This document shows, in pieces, positions 1 to 6,452 of a stretch of DNA of 46,000 bases; the stretch's first letter is position 1; each line of letters starts with the position of its first letter. Origin of the DNA: an uncultured bacterium (lineage in GTDB: Bacteria > Acidobacteriota > Thermoanaerobaculia > Thermoanaerobaculales > Thermoanaerobaculaceae). The notes beneath the pieces were generated by a model. It was not told where the DNA came from, did no database searches, and saw only the letters and a program-made list of their open reading frames with translations. Location of the stretch: positions 1-46,000 of the forward strand of contig CALEVZ010000015.1 of the NCBI GenBank assembly GCA_937924755.1, written 5' to 3'. A program made the position numbers and the translations under genes.

Positions 1-700
1 CCTGGGCGTTCTCCAGACTGGTCAGCACCCACTCGTAGTACATCGCCCGCCGCTCGTCGGCGGTGACCCGCTGCTTCCACTCGTACTCGCGCACGGCAAA
101 GCGCAGCACCACGTAGAGCGCCGGCAGCGTGGACAGCGCCAACGCCAGCGGGATGGCCACCCCGAAGCGCAGCAGGACCACCAGCATGGCCGCCAGCGTC
201 AGGCTGTTCTGGGCGATGGAGCCGACGTTCTCGAGCAGCGCCATGGGGCGGCTTGCGACGTCCCAGCGGATGCGGTGCAGCAAATCGAAGTACTCGGGCG
301 ATTCGTAAAAGGCCAGATCCGCCGCCACCGCCCGCTCGTGCACCAGGGAGGCGATGTGGTCCCGCACCATCTCCGACAACGCCGTGCGCACCCACCGGAT
401 CACCGCCGCCAGCACCTCGCCGAGCAGCAATACCGCCGCCATGAGCACGGCATAGAGCAGCGGCTGCGCGAGGTTTTCCCATTCCGCCCCGGAACCCGCC
501 GCCGCCACCAGGCTGTCCACCAAGGCGCGGGTGAGGTAAACCACCGCCACCGGTAACACCCCCTGAACGGCCAGGAGCATCGCCCACGCCGCCGTCAACC
601 GCGGCGCGAAGCGCGCCACCAGGGCTATCGCACGTGCCGTCTCCCGGCCCCGTCGCCGCGCCTCGCTGACCCTGGCCGCCAGGAATCGTCGCCCGCTCAT
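1..700 (-). CDS. ABC transporter, transmembrane domain (partial, C-terminus beyond left edge)
   Basis: The visible 233 residues start at an ATG whose ATGA overlaps the stop of the upstream sulfotransferase gene, so translation is probably coupled. They form the N-terminal half of an ABC exporter membrane domain. There are hydrophobic segments at about residues 35-57 and 82-103, a cytoplasmic-loop-like stretch with YESPEYFDLLHRI near residue 150, and another hydrophobic pair at about 180-215. The YESPEYFDLLHR pattern is typical of fused permease-ATPase exporters found with RiPP clusters; the ATPase domain would lie outside the window. As the last visible gene of the lasso operon it is the obvious candidate for exporting the mature peptide (the D component). 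The exporter family is clear; the lasso substrate is inferred from position. Confidence 0.85.
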   Translation of the reverse strand, partial: MSGRRFLAARVSEARRRGRETARAIALVARFAPRLTAAWAMLLAVQGVLPVAVVYLTRALVDSLVAAAGSGAEWENLAQPLLYAVLMAAVLLLGEVLAAVIRWVRTALSEMVRDHIASLVHERAVAADLAFYESPEYFDLLHRIRWDVASRPMALLENVGSIAQNSLTLAAMLVVLLRFGVAIPLALALSTLPALYVVLRFAVREYEWKQRVTADERRAMYYEWVLTSLENAQ

Positions 701-1734
701 GGCTGCGGTGTTCCGGTCCCCTTGCCCTGCTCAGCCCCCCGCAGGCCATCCGCGGTTATCCTCGCCGTCTCACCGACATTCACATGCTGATCCGCTAACC
801 CCCGCCGGAGGCCGGTGATGAGCTGAGAAAGGGTTCTCGCCACCCGCCTGCTCACCCCGGCAGCCGGCACCGCCACGGCCTCCCACCACCGCTGCCTCCA
901 CCACCCGGGGCGGGCGTAGCCCAACTCGCACAGCAGGCCGCCCGCCACGCAGTCGAAGTCGTATCGGTCGGCGAGGGAAAACTCCCGGTTCCAACGCCCC
1001 ATCTGCGCCCCCTGGTAGTGCTTCGGGTGAGCAGCCACGGCGGGGTCTGCGGTCCGATGCGCCATCCTCATTGCGTCGTAGCTCAGGCTCCGAACGGTCT
1101 GCTCAAGCCACTCGCGTTTCCACGGGATCCCGCAACCGTCCAGCACGCGCGCCAGCTCCCGCTCGGGGGCTTGACGCAGGGCCTCGTAGCGGACCTCCAC
1201 GTAGCGCCCCTCCAGCGCCGCGGCATCCCGCGCCGCCTGGACGTACCGGGTCCAGAGCTTCGCCCCGTGATAGATTCGCATTTCTCCCAGCACCATGGAT
1301 CGACCCGCCCGGCGCAGGGACGCTGCCACGTCGCGACCGTCACGGATGATGTGCACGAAGCGGGAGTCCGGCAGAAAGCGATCGATCAGGCTGACGTGCG
1401 GGGAGTAGGCGGGTTGCTTGTCGAGCAGGAAGCGGCAGCCGCTCTTGCGGGCGGCAACCGCGCGATAGACCTCCTCGACAAAGCGGGCAAGCCACTGCTC
1501 TGCCCACGTCTCGCCGAGAACGAAGGCCAACCCCTGCGGTACCTCGTGCTGCCGCAGTTTCTTTTCGAACTCCCACTTTTCCAACCAGGGGGCGACGTAG
1601 TGATGGAAGACGGTCAGCTCCACTGTGGTGGCGACGAGGGGGTGCGTTCCCAACAGCGCTTGCAGCCAGGTCGAGCCCGAGCGCGGCGAACCGATGATGA
1701 AAATCGGCGTCACCCCCAAATTCACCGCCACCAT
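697..1734 (-). CDS. Sulfotransferase in the lasso operon
   Basis: This 345-residue cytosolic enzyme should transfer sulfate from PAPS to a hydroxyl or amine. The 5'-phosphosulfate loop is GSPRSGSTW at residues 15-23. The 3'-phosphate-binding stretch is FVHIIRDGRDVAASLRR at about 126-142, with the conserved Arg and Asp. LDKQPAYS near 104-111 fits the family pattern. A good Shine-Dalgarno (AAGGGAAGG) precedes the ATG. It sits between the HprK-like kinase and the ABC transporter and overlaps the latter by 4 bases, so it belongs to the lasso operon rather than to the distant polysaccharide genes. A peptide substrate, for example the single Tyr of the predicted core, is an inference; a carbohydrate substrate remains possible. 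Confidence 0.88.
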   Translation of the reverse strand: MVAVNLGVTPIFIIGSPRSGSTWLQALLGTHPLVATTVELTVFHHYVAPWLEKWEFEKKLRQHEVPQGLAFVLGETWAEQWLARFVEEVYRAVAARKSGCRFLLDKQPAYSPHVSLIDRFLPDSRFVHIIRDGRDVAASLRRAGRSMVLGEMRIYHGAKLWTRYVQAARDAAALEGRYVEVRYEALRQAPERELARVLDGCGIPWKREWLEQTVRSLSYDAMRMAHRTADPAVAAHPKHYQGAQMGRWNREFSLADRYDFDCVAGGLLCELGYARPGWWRQRWWEAVAVPAAGVSRRVARTLSQLITGLRRGLADQHVNVGETARITADGLRGAEQGKGTGTPQP

Positions 1735-1791
1735 GGCGCACCTTCCCTTGCCGCGTCTGTCATCTCCAGAGCCTGGCCTTGGGGAGCCAGG

Positions 1792-2763
1792 TCAATTCCC
1801 AATGCATTTCCGCAGAGACGCCCAGGCCCCATCCGGGTCTTCCATCACCTCCCGGCCAAGGTCCACATGGAACGACTCCACCGTACGCACCAGTTGCTCC
1901 AGCACTGCCCATGTGGCCCGGTGCAAGGCCGGGAACTGCCGCGCCAGGTAGGCTGCGCTGGTGGCGAGAATCAAACCGCCGAGGGCCTCCCCCTGGGAAA
2001 TTCGGCGCACCCTCGTCCGGCCCCGACGGCGGTCAATGCGGCAGAGGAGGAGTTTTTGGGGGATGAGCCGAGGGGTGAACACCGTTGGCATGTCGGCACG
2101 GGTCAGAGTCGCCCGCGCCCCTGGAGAGGTTTCGGCTGAGCACCGACGGTGCTCCGGCGGCAGGATGATCGCCGTCGCTGACCGCAAGTGCACGTCGCGC
2201 CTCAATGGCGCCACCTGGATCGTCTCTGCCTGCCTCCACACCAGCAAGCTGTCATCGGAGACGATACGCCCGCCCTGGCGAATTGCCAGCGTTGCCAGGG
2301 TGGACTTGCCCGAATTGCTGGCTCCCGCGCACAACCACCCGTCCTCGCCAACCTCGAAGGCGGCGGCATGCAGCGCCAGAGCGCCAGCGCTGGCCAGGCA
2401 GCGCAGGAGGGCCACCTTGGTTTGCGCCAGGAGAGCGGCCCCGGCATCCCTGGCCTCCGCCGCGTGCTGCAGCTCAATCACCACCTCTTCCGCTGTCAGA
2501 TCCACGCGCACGGCGTGCCGCTGCACCACCAGGTGTCCATCCCTGATATGAACAGAGAATCTCCCATGGCGCGAACCCGAGGCGGGTCGATCTCCATGGT
2601 TACTCCGCAACACCAAGACCGGTAGGCCGTCGCGACTTGCACGAGGACCCTCCGTGCCCCACGAGACGTACCACTCTTCCGCCAAGGCGGACAGCAGCCA
2701 CTGGGGCAATCCCCTGACAGGTACAACAAAGGTGCCATCGGCGAACGGGATTCGGCTGCTCAT
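1792..2763 (-). CDS. HprK-like serine kinase (lasso-associated)
   Basis: This 323-residue protein resembles the C-terminal kinase domain of HPr kinase/phosphorylase. It has a Walker A loop GASNSGKST at about 147-155 and an acidic SDDS motif at about 169-172. Homologues of this size occur in many lasso peptide clusters, and the paeninodin enzyme is known to phosphorylate the C-terminal Ser of its precursor. Here the predicted core ends in Pro and its only hydroxyl side chains are Ser5, Tyr10 and Thr14, so the target is unclear. No good Shine-Dalgarno precedes the ATG, and a strong hairpin lies about 30 bases upstream of it, so expression may be set separately from the genes before it. A 57-base gap separates it from the sulfotransferase gene downstream. 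Confidence 0.85.
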   Translation of the reverse strand: MSSRIPFADGTFVVPVRGLPQWLLSALAEEWYVSWGTEGPRASRDGLPVLVLRSNHGDRPASGSRHGRFSVHIRDGHLVVQRHAVRVDLTAEEVVIELQHAAEARDAGAALLAQTKVALLRCLASAGALALHAAAFEVGEDGWLCAGASNSGKSTLATLAIRQGGRIVSDDSLLVWRQAETIQVAPLRRDVHLRSATAIILPPEHRRCSAETSPGARATLTRADMPTVFTPRLIPQKLLLCRIDRRRGRTRVRRISQGEALGGLILATSAAYLARQFPALHRATWAVLEQLVRTVESFHVDLGREVMEDPDGAWASLRKCIGN

Positions 2764-2791
2764 CGTATGGAAGGCCGGCAGAAGAAAGGAC

Positions 2792-2820
2792 GATGGCGGC
2801 AGTCCCTCACTGCCGCCATC
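2792..2820 (-). terminator. Perfect 11-bp hairpin, likely intrinsic terminator or attenuator
   Basis: GATGGCGGCAG and its exact complement are separated by a 7-base loop. On the minus strand the stem is followed by TCCTTTCTTCT, a broken T-tract. It lies in the 90-base gap between the exported protein gene and the kinase gene, so it may end most transcripts after cyclase, precursor and exported protein and lower the level of kinase, sulfotransferase and exporter. The imperfect T-tract makes partial readthrough more likely than full termination. Confidence 0.6.
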
Positions 2821-2853
2821 CCAGAGCTATCTGCGTGGATCTCTGTATCTGCC

Positions 2854-3540
2854 CTAATATGAAGGAGGCGGCGAATAGTACTGGGTCAACTCCATGAAGC
2901 TGTAGCACAAGGCGCCTACAGCGGCGTTGGTGGTATCGCTGGTCTTGATGCGCACCCGCACCTGCACGTTTTGGTAGTCGTTGTCCAGCCGGACCAGCCC
3001 GTGGTAGGAAGCAAAGCCCAAGTTGCCGGTGCGATTACCCGCCGAGTCGTTGTTCTGGCGCGTCAGGAACGGCTGCGCCGTGGTGCCGGGGCAGGGAATG
3101 GAGCCCGTACCCTGGAACACGGTGCACTGCATCGCCAGGCCAACCACGGTTGAACTGGAGTTGTGGTTGCTGATGGCAACCTGGGAGGTGAAGCTGATGC
3201 CCAGGTACTGCGCCCCCGACACCGGCGTGAAGGTGTAGTCGAACACCGTGAAGAAAGAGTTTGTGAAGTCTAGTTTGCAATTCGAAGTGCCGTACCGGAT
3301 ATTCCGGGCAAAGATGTGCTCTTCCAGACCACTAAACACACAGGGAGACGAGGTGCATGAGTCCAGTGCAGTCACGCCCGATGGAGCATTAACCTCCCCC
3401 GTCACGTCGGCCAGCGACATTGGACCCACTCCATCGTTTTTGGGCGGACCCACCGGCGGCCCAACCCGGTTTTGCGCCGCGGCAATCGCCGCAAACAGCA
3501 CCATTGGAAATACTAAGGCCCCAAACGTCATTTTCTTCAT
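2854..3540 (-). CDS. Exported protein of unknown function within the lasso operon
   Basis: I start this at the ATG giving MKKMTFGALVF, because AAAGGGGGAAAG just upstream is a good Shine-Dalgarno and the residues then form a standard Sec signal peptide: MKK, a hydrophobic run to about residue 21, and an AAA-Q cleavage site. An in-frame start 15 codons earlier would bury that signal. The mature part of about 205 residues is rich in Ser, Thr, Asn and Gly and in alternating hydrophobic residues, suggesting a beta-sandwich. It has Cys pairs (CTSSPC near residue 60 and two further Cys before PFLTR) and ends in SPPPSY. I do not recognise a family. It lies 45 bases downstream of the precursor gene and ahead of the hairpin, so it should be co-expressed with the peptide; an immunity, binding or receptor role is possible but unsupported. 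Confidence 0.75.
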   Translation of the reverse strand: MKKMTFGALVFPMVLFAAIAAAQNRVGPPVGPPKNDGVGPMSLADVTGEVNAPSGVTALDSCTSSPCVFSGLEEHIFARNIRYGTSNCKLDFTNSFFTVFDYTFTPVSGAQYLGISFTSQVAISNHNSSSTVVGLAMQCTVFQGTGSIPCPGTTAQPFLTRQNNDSAGNRTGNLGFASYHGLVRLDNDYQNVQVRVRIKTSDTTNAAVGALCYSFMELTQYYSPPPSY

Positions 3541-3585
3541 GGCTTTCCCCCTTTTTCCTTGTTCGCCGGAGGTGGCCGTGGGCAA

Positions 3586-3717
3586 CTACGGTTCGGTAGC
3601 TGCCCCGTAGACGTCCGGTTCCGAGCCCTCTTCGCCCCGCACCACCTCCTCCAGGCGCCGAACTACAAGAGTTGGCGCAGCGTACACCCGCCGTTGCTTG
3701 CTCTCGTCCTTAGCCAT
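3586..3717 (-). CDS. Lasso peptide precursor, 43 residues
   Basis: This small gene starts 13 bases after the cyclase stop with an excellent Shine-Dalgarno. The leader begins MAKDESKQRRV and carries YAAPTL at residues 12-17, the YxxPxL motif that lasso RRE proteins bind; YAAPTLVVR closely resembles the lariatin leader YNAPSLVQR. The predicted core is GEEGSEPDVYGAATEP (residues 28-43). Gly1 would be joined to the Asp8 side chain to give an 8-residue ring and an 8-residue tail, and no other acid falls at positions 7-9. Tyr12 lies 16 residues before the core, against 17 in lariatin. The usual Thr at leader position -2 is Val here. The core is very acidic (four Glu, one Asp), with one Tyr in an acidic context. 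Neighbouring cyclase, RRE, kinase and exporter genes support the call. Confidence 0.85.
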   Translation of the reverse strand: MAKDESKQRRVYAAPTLVVRRLEEVVRGEEGSEPDVYGAATEP

Positions 3718-3723
3718 CGAAAT

Positions 3724-3730
3724 CCTCCTT
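3724..3730 (-). promoter_or_regulatory. Strong Shine-Dalgarno of the lasso precursor
   Basis: AAGGAGG sits 6 bases before the precursor ATG and directly after the cyclase TGA. It is among the best ribosome-binding sites in the window, which fits a need for more precursor than cyclase from one message. Confidence 0.8.
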
Positions 3731-5563
3731 TCACAGGAACCTTGCTTCGGCCCCACTTTCGTTGGCGGCTCTCACCAGACCCTCAGTAACTGCTATCAAC
3801 GCCATGACTGAACCTCTCGCCCTATTTTTGTACCACCGTCGCAGCTCACTGTCAAGCCCCCGCCCAGATACCACCTCCAGTTGCGCTAAAGCCCAGTTAT
3901 GAGAGCGGTTTGGCAGCCGATGCAGCACGCCGCCGAGCGCCTCTTGCAGCCACTCCTCAAAGGTGGTCATCTCCAGGCGGTCACGAATCGCCGATGCCAG
4001 CAATGGTCCCGCCGCCAGGCGGTGCAAGTGCCGGGGGCGCCGCCCACCGACGAAGAGCCTGCCGGGTAGCGCAAAGCAGTAGTCCACCAGGTCCCCGTCG
4101 CACAGAGGGTGGCGCAGTTCGACGCCCAGGAAAGCACCGTACTGCTCCAGCGCCAGAACACTGCCGGCCTGGTAAAAGTGCACGTTTTCCACCATCCGTT
4201 CATGATTGGAACGAAAGCGGCGGCCACCACCACCAACCAGCAGTCCCTCCCTGCTCGCCAACACCTGCCACCGGGGGTGGAGCCAGGCAGGAAGCCTGGG
4301 GGGGCTATTGGGCCTCCGCCGCAACGCCAGGGACAGAGTCTTACGTACAAGGGCCCACCGCCGGCGGCCGGGCGGGAGTTCCAAAGAGAGCACGTCCTTC
4401 AGCCAGGTCCACACTCTTCCGGCCCGGAGATCCTCGGCCAGGTAGAGCAGACTGCCGGAGAGCCACTCGTTGCCCCCCATGCCGGTGAGAATCACCCGCC
4501 TTCCATCTTCCCTGACGGCCTGTGCGGTCAACTTGACCTGCACCAGCGTCGGCATGGCCAGATAATCCAGGCTCCCCATCAGCTCCCCGAATTCCCCGGC
4601 CAAGCTCTGGGAAGAGGCATCGATGATCACCCCGTCTCCCCCCCCTGCCTCATGGGCGGCGCGGATGCGCTCCGACTCGTCGTAGGGGCGACCGGGGTAG
4701 ATCAGTGAGAAGGGCTGCACGCGTCCCGCCCATGCGGCGCCCGTTTGGCGAGCTGTCACTGTGAGCGCCCACAACGACCCCGAGTCCAGACCTCCGCTGA
4801 GGGAGAGGGCGCAGGGCTGCTCCGGGACCGTCCGCGCCAGTGCCACCGTGATACGTTCCCGCACCTCCTCCACCGCCTGCTTTAGGGGAAGATCATCCCG
4901 GCCCGCGGCGGCGGGAGGAGACCAATACACCTGCTCGCGAGGTGGTACGCATTCTGGCTGAGGCCACGACCAACGCACCAGTCGCGCCGGGCGCACTGCA
5001 TCTACGTCCTGGTAGAGGGTTCTTCCAGAATCGTCGTACAGGTTTGCCAGCCGCATGGCCAGCCGTTCCGGGTCGATGCGCCGTGGCCTCCCGGCGCCGG
5101 CAAGCGCCTGTCGCGCCTCGCTCGCCAGTGCCACCCCGGAGATTGTCCCGCACCAGTGTAAAGGCCGCAGGCCCAGACGATCCCGCGCCGCCACGATCTC
5201 CCCTCGCCCGGCTTCCACCACCACCATCGCCCATTCCCCGCGAAGCGCCGCGACCATGGCCTCGCCCTGCTGACGCCACGCCGCCCACAGCCACTCCGCC
5301 AGGTTCGCCGCCCCGCCAACAGGAATCGCCCAGCGCGCCGCCAGTTCGGCGCGGTTGCCCACGAAGCCGTGGACTGCCAGTACACCATCGCCGCAGCAGT
5401 GAAGCACTGCATCGCCACCGACAGCCTGGACACCCACCGCCCCCCCTGGCACCGCCGCCGCCGTCAGTGCCCCGCGGTGCGGGGACACTGCCGCCATGGC
5501 CGCCAGCCTCGCCCGCGCCTCACTGGCTTTCGCCTCCCCCACCCAAGCCAGAATCGCCCCCAT
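3731..5563 (-). CDS. Lasso cyclase (asparagine synthetase homologue)
   Basis: This protein of 610 residues has an N-terminal glutaminase-like (Ntn) domain over about the first 200 residues and a C-terminal ATP-dependent synthetase domain. The pyrophosphatase loop SLSGGLDSGS lies near residues 254-263. I use the start MGAILAWVG; upstream in-frame codons add about 105 residues of unlikely sequence that would overlap the divergent PqqD gene. Position 2 is Gly instead of the catalytic Cys of true glutamine-dependent enzymes, as in other lasso cyclases, which adenylate the ring acid and need no ammonia. The precursor gene follows at once. Its start codon is about 70 bases from the divergent PqqD start, so the gap between them probably holds both promoters. 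A different amide-forming role is possible, but the context argues for macrolactam formation. Confidence 0.9.
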   Translation of the reverse strand: MGAILAWVGEAKASEARARLAAMAAVSPHRGALTAAAVPGGAVGVQAVGGDAVLHCCGDGVLAVHGFVGNRAELAARWAIPVGGAANLAEWLWAAWRQQGEAMVAALRGEWAMVVVEAGRGEIVAARDRLGLRPLHWCGTISGVALASEARQALAGAGRPRRIDPERLAMRLANLYDDSGRTLYQDVDAVRPARLVRWSWPQPECVPPREQVYWSPPAAAGRDDLPLKQAVEEVRERITVALARTVPEQPCALSLSGGLDSGSLWALTVTARQTGAAWAGRVQPFSLIYPGRPYDESERIRAAHEAGGGDGVIIDASSQSLAGEFGELMGSLDYLAMPTLVQVKLTAQAVREDGRRVILTGMGGNEWLSGSLLYLAEDLRAGRVWTWLKDVLSLELPPGRRRWALVRKTLSLALRRRPNSPPRLPAWLHPRWQVLASREGLLVGGGGRRFRSNHERMVENVHFYQAGSVLALEQYGAFLGVELRHPLCDGDLVDYCFALPGRLFVGGRRPRHLHRLAAGPLLASAIRDRLEMTTFEEWLQEALGGVLHRLPNRSHNWALAQLEVVSGRGLDSELRRWYKNRARGSVMALIAVTEGLVRAANESGAEARFL

Positions 5564-5597
5564 CGACGTCACCCTGCCCGGCCGACCCGTGGCCGCG

Positions 5598-5603
5598 TAT
5601 AAT
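5598..5603 (+). promoter_or_regulatory. -10 box (TATAAT) for first PqqD-like gene
   Basis: A perfect TATAAT in GC-rich surroundings lies 29 bases before the ATG, giving a short leader. No good -35 hexamer is seen 16-18 bases upstream (only CTGCCC), so an activator or a non-canonical sigma factor may be needed. Confidence 0.5.
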
Positions 5604-5632
5604 GAGTGGGCCGTGGAGAGACCCGCCCAGCC

Positions 5633-5914
5633 ATGATCGACGCCGAAGCCCTCGCCAGCGCCCTCACCACCGATGAAAAGCTGACCCTCACCGAACTGGC
5701 CGACGGTTCGGGGGTCATCCTCTCCCTGCACAACCGCGCGGTCGCCTCCCTGAACGAGACCGGGCAGTTCCTCGTCAATCTCTTGCGCAGCGGTGTTACC
5801 AAGGAGAAGGAGCTGGTCGCCCGGCTGACCGCCGAGTTCGACGTCGATGAGAGCACCGCCCGCCATGACGTGGAGCACTTCCTGACCGAGCTCGCCCGGC
5901 TGGTGATGCGGTAG
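5633..5914 (+). CDS. PqqD-like RRE protein 1 (lasso B1)
   Basis: This 93-residue protein is the size of PqqD and of stand-alone lasso B1 proteins, which hold the precursor leader at YxxPxL and present it to protease and cyclase. Family features are LADGSGVILSLHNRAVASLNETGQFLVNLL at about 22-51 (beta strands then helix) followed by a helical half with FDVDESTARHDVEHFLTEL. I choose the ATG giving MIDAEALAS, which aligns with the start of the second copy; an earlier in-frame codon would add nine unlikely residues. It diverges from the cyclase gene and has its own -10 box. A weak GGAGAG lies 12 bases before the start. One of a tandem pair. Confidence 0.85.
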   Translation: MIDAEALASALTTDEKLTLTELADGSGVILSLHNRAVASLNETGQFLVNLLRSGVTKEKELVARLTAEFDVDESTARHDVEHFLTELARLVMR

Positions 5915-5987
5915 CCGACGGTGCCCGGGGGGCCCTTGGCACTACCCACAGCCCGCGGCGGGGGCGCCAAAAGGGATCCCGGAGACC

Positions 5988-6014
5988 ACCGTGAGGCTTG
6001 CCCCGGCTCACGGT
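5988..6014. other. Inverted repeat between the two PqqD genes
   Basis: ACCGTGAG and CTCACGGT form a perfect 8-bp inverted repeat with an 11-base spacer, 73 bases after the stop of the first PqqD gene. No T-tract follows on either strand, so it is either a factor-dependent terminator or an operator upstream of the second PqqD gene. Confidence 0.4.
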
Positions 6015-6098
6015 TAGCGGGGTGAAGGGCCGGCAGCCACCGTGTCGGGGCGAGATCAGTCGCGGGCTTACCGTCCTCGCGCCGACGCCACGGCCCGC

Positions 6099-6104
6099 TA
6101 TACT
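6099..6104 (+). promoter_or_regulatory. -10 box (TATACT) for second PqqD-like gene
   Basis: TATACT lies 23 bases before the ATG of the second copy, in the same arrangement as TATAAT before the first. Again no clear -35 is seen. The parallel suggests the promoter was duplicated with the gene. Confidence 0.45.
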
Positions 6105-6127
6105 GCCGGCACCGAAGGGATGCACCC

Positions 6128-6406
6128 ATGAACCCGATCGAGACCATTGCCAACCTTCTCAAAAGTGGCCGCCTGAGCTGCGCCACCCTGGCCGACGGCA
6201 CCGGAGTGTTACTCCGGCTGGATGGCCTGGAGGTGCTGTCGCTGAACGAAACCGCCCTGTTTCTGGTCCAGGCGATGCGAGAAGGGGCCGCCTCGGAAGC
6301 GGCGCTGGTGGCCAGGCTAGTCAACGCCTTCGAAGTCGATGAGGCCACCGCCGAGCGCGATGTCCAGACGTTCACCCGCCAGCTGGTCACCAGCCTGCGG
6401 CTGTGA
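6128..6406 (+). CDS. PqqD-like RRE protein 2 (tandem paralogue)
   Basis: This 92-residue protein is clearly related to the first PqqD protein: LADGTGVLLRL, SLNETALFLVQAMREG and FEVDEATAERDVQTF match LADGSGVILSL, SLNETGQFLVNLLRSG and FDVDESTARHDVEHF. Shine-Dalgarno GAAGGGA is 7 bases before the ATG. It converges on the nucleotidyltransferase gene, with 46 bases between stops. Only one precursor gene is seen, so the second copy may serve another substrate, another partner enzyme such as the kinase or sulfotransferase, or a precursor outside the window. Confidence 0.85.
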   Translation: MNPIETIANLLKSGRLSCATLADGTGVLLRLDGLEVLSLNETALFLVQAMREGAASEAALVARLVNAFEVDEATAERDVQTFTRQLVTSLRL

Positions 6407-6452
6407 CATCACTGGCTCTCACGCCCCCGCTCCTGAGCGCCGCCCTCCGCCC

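Noticed and set aside
5564-5878. Longer N-terminus of the lasso cyclase
   Set aside because: The extra 105 residues overlap the divergent PqqD gene and its -10 box and read as antisense of that gene; MGAILAWVG aligns with the expected glutaminase-like start.
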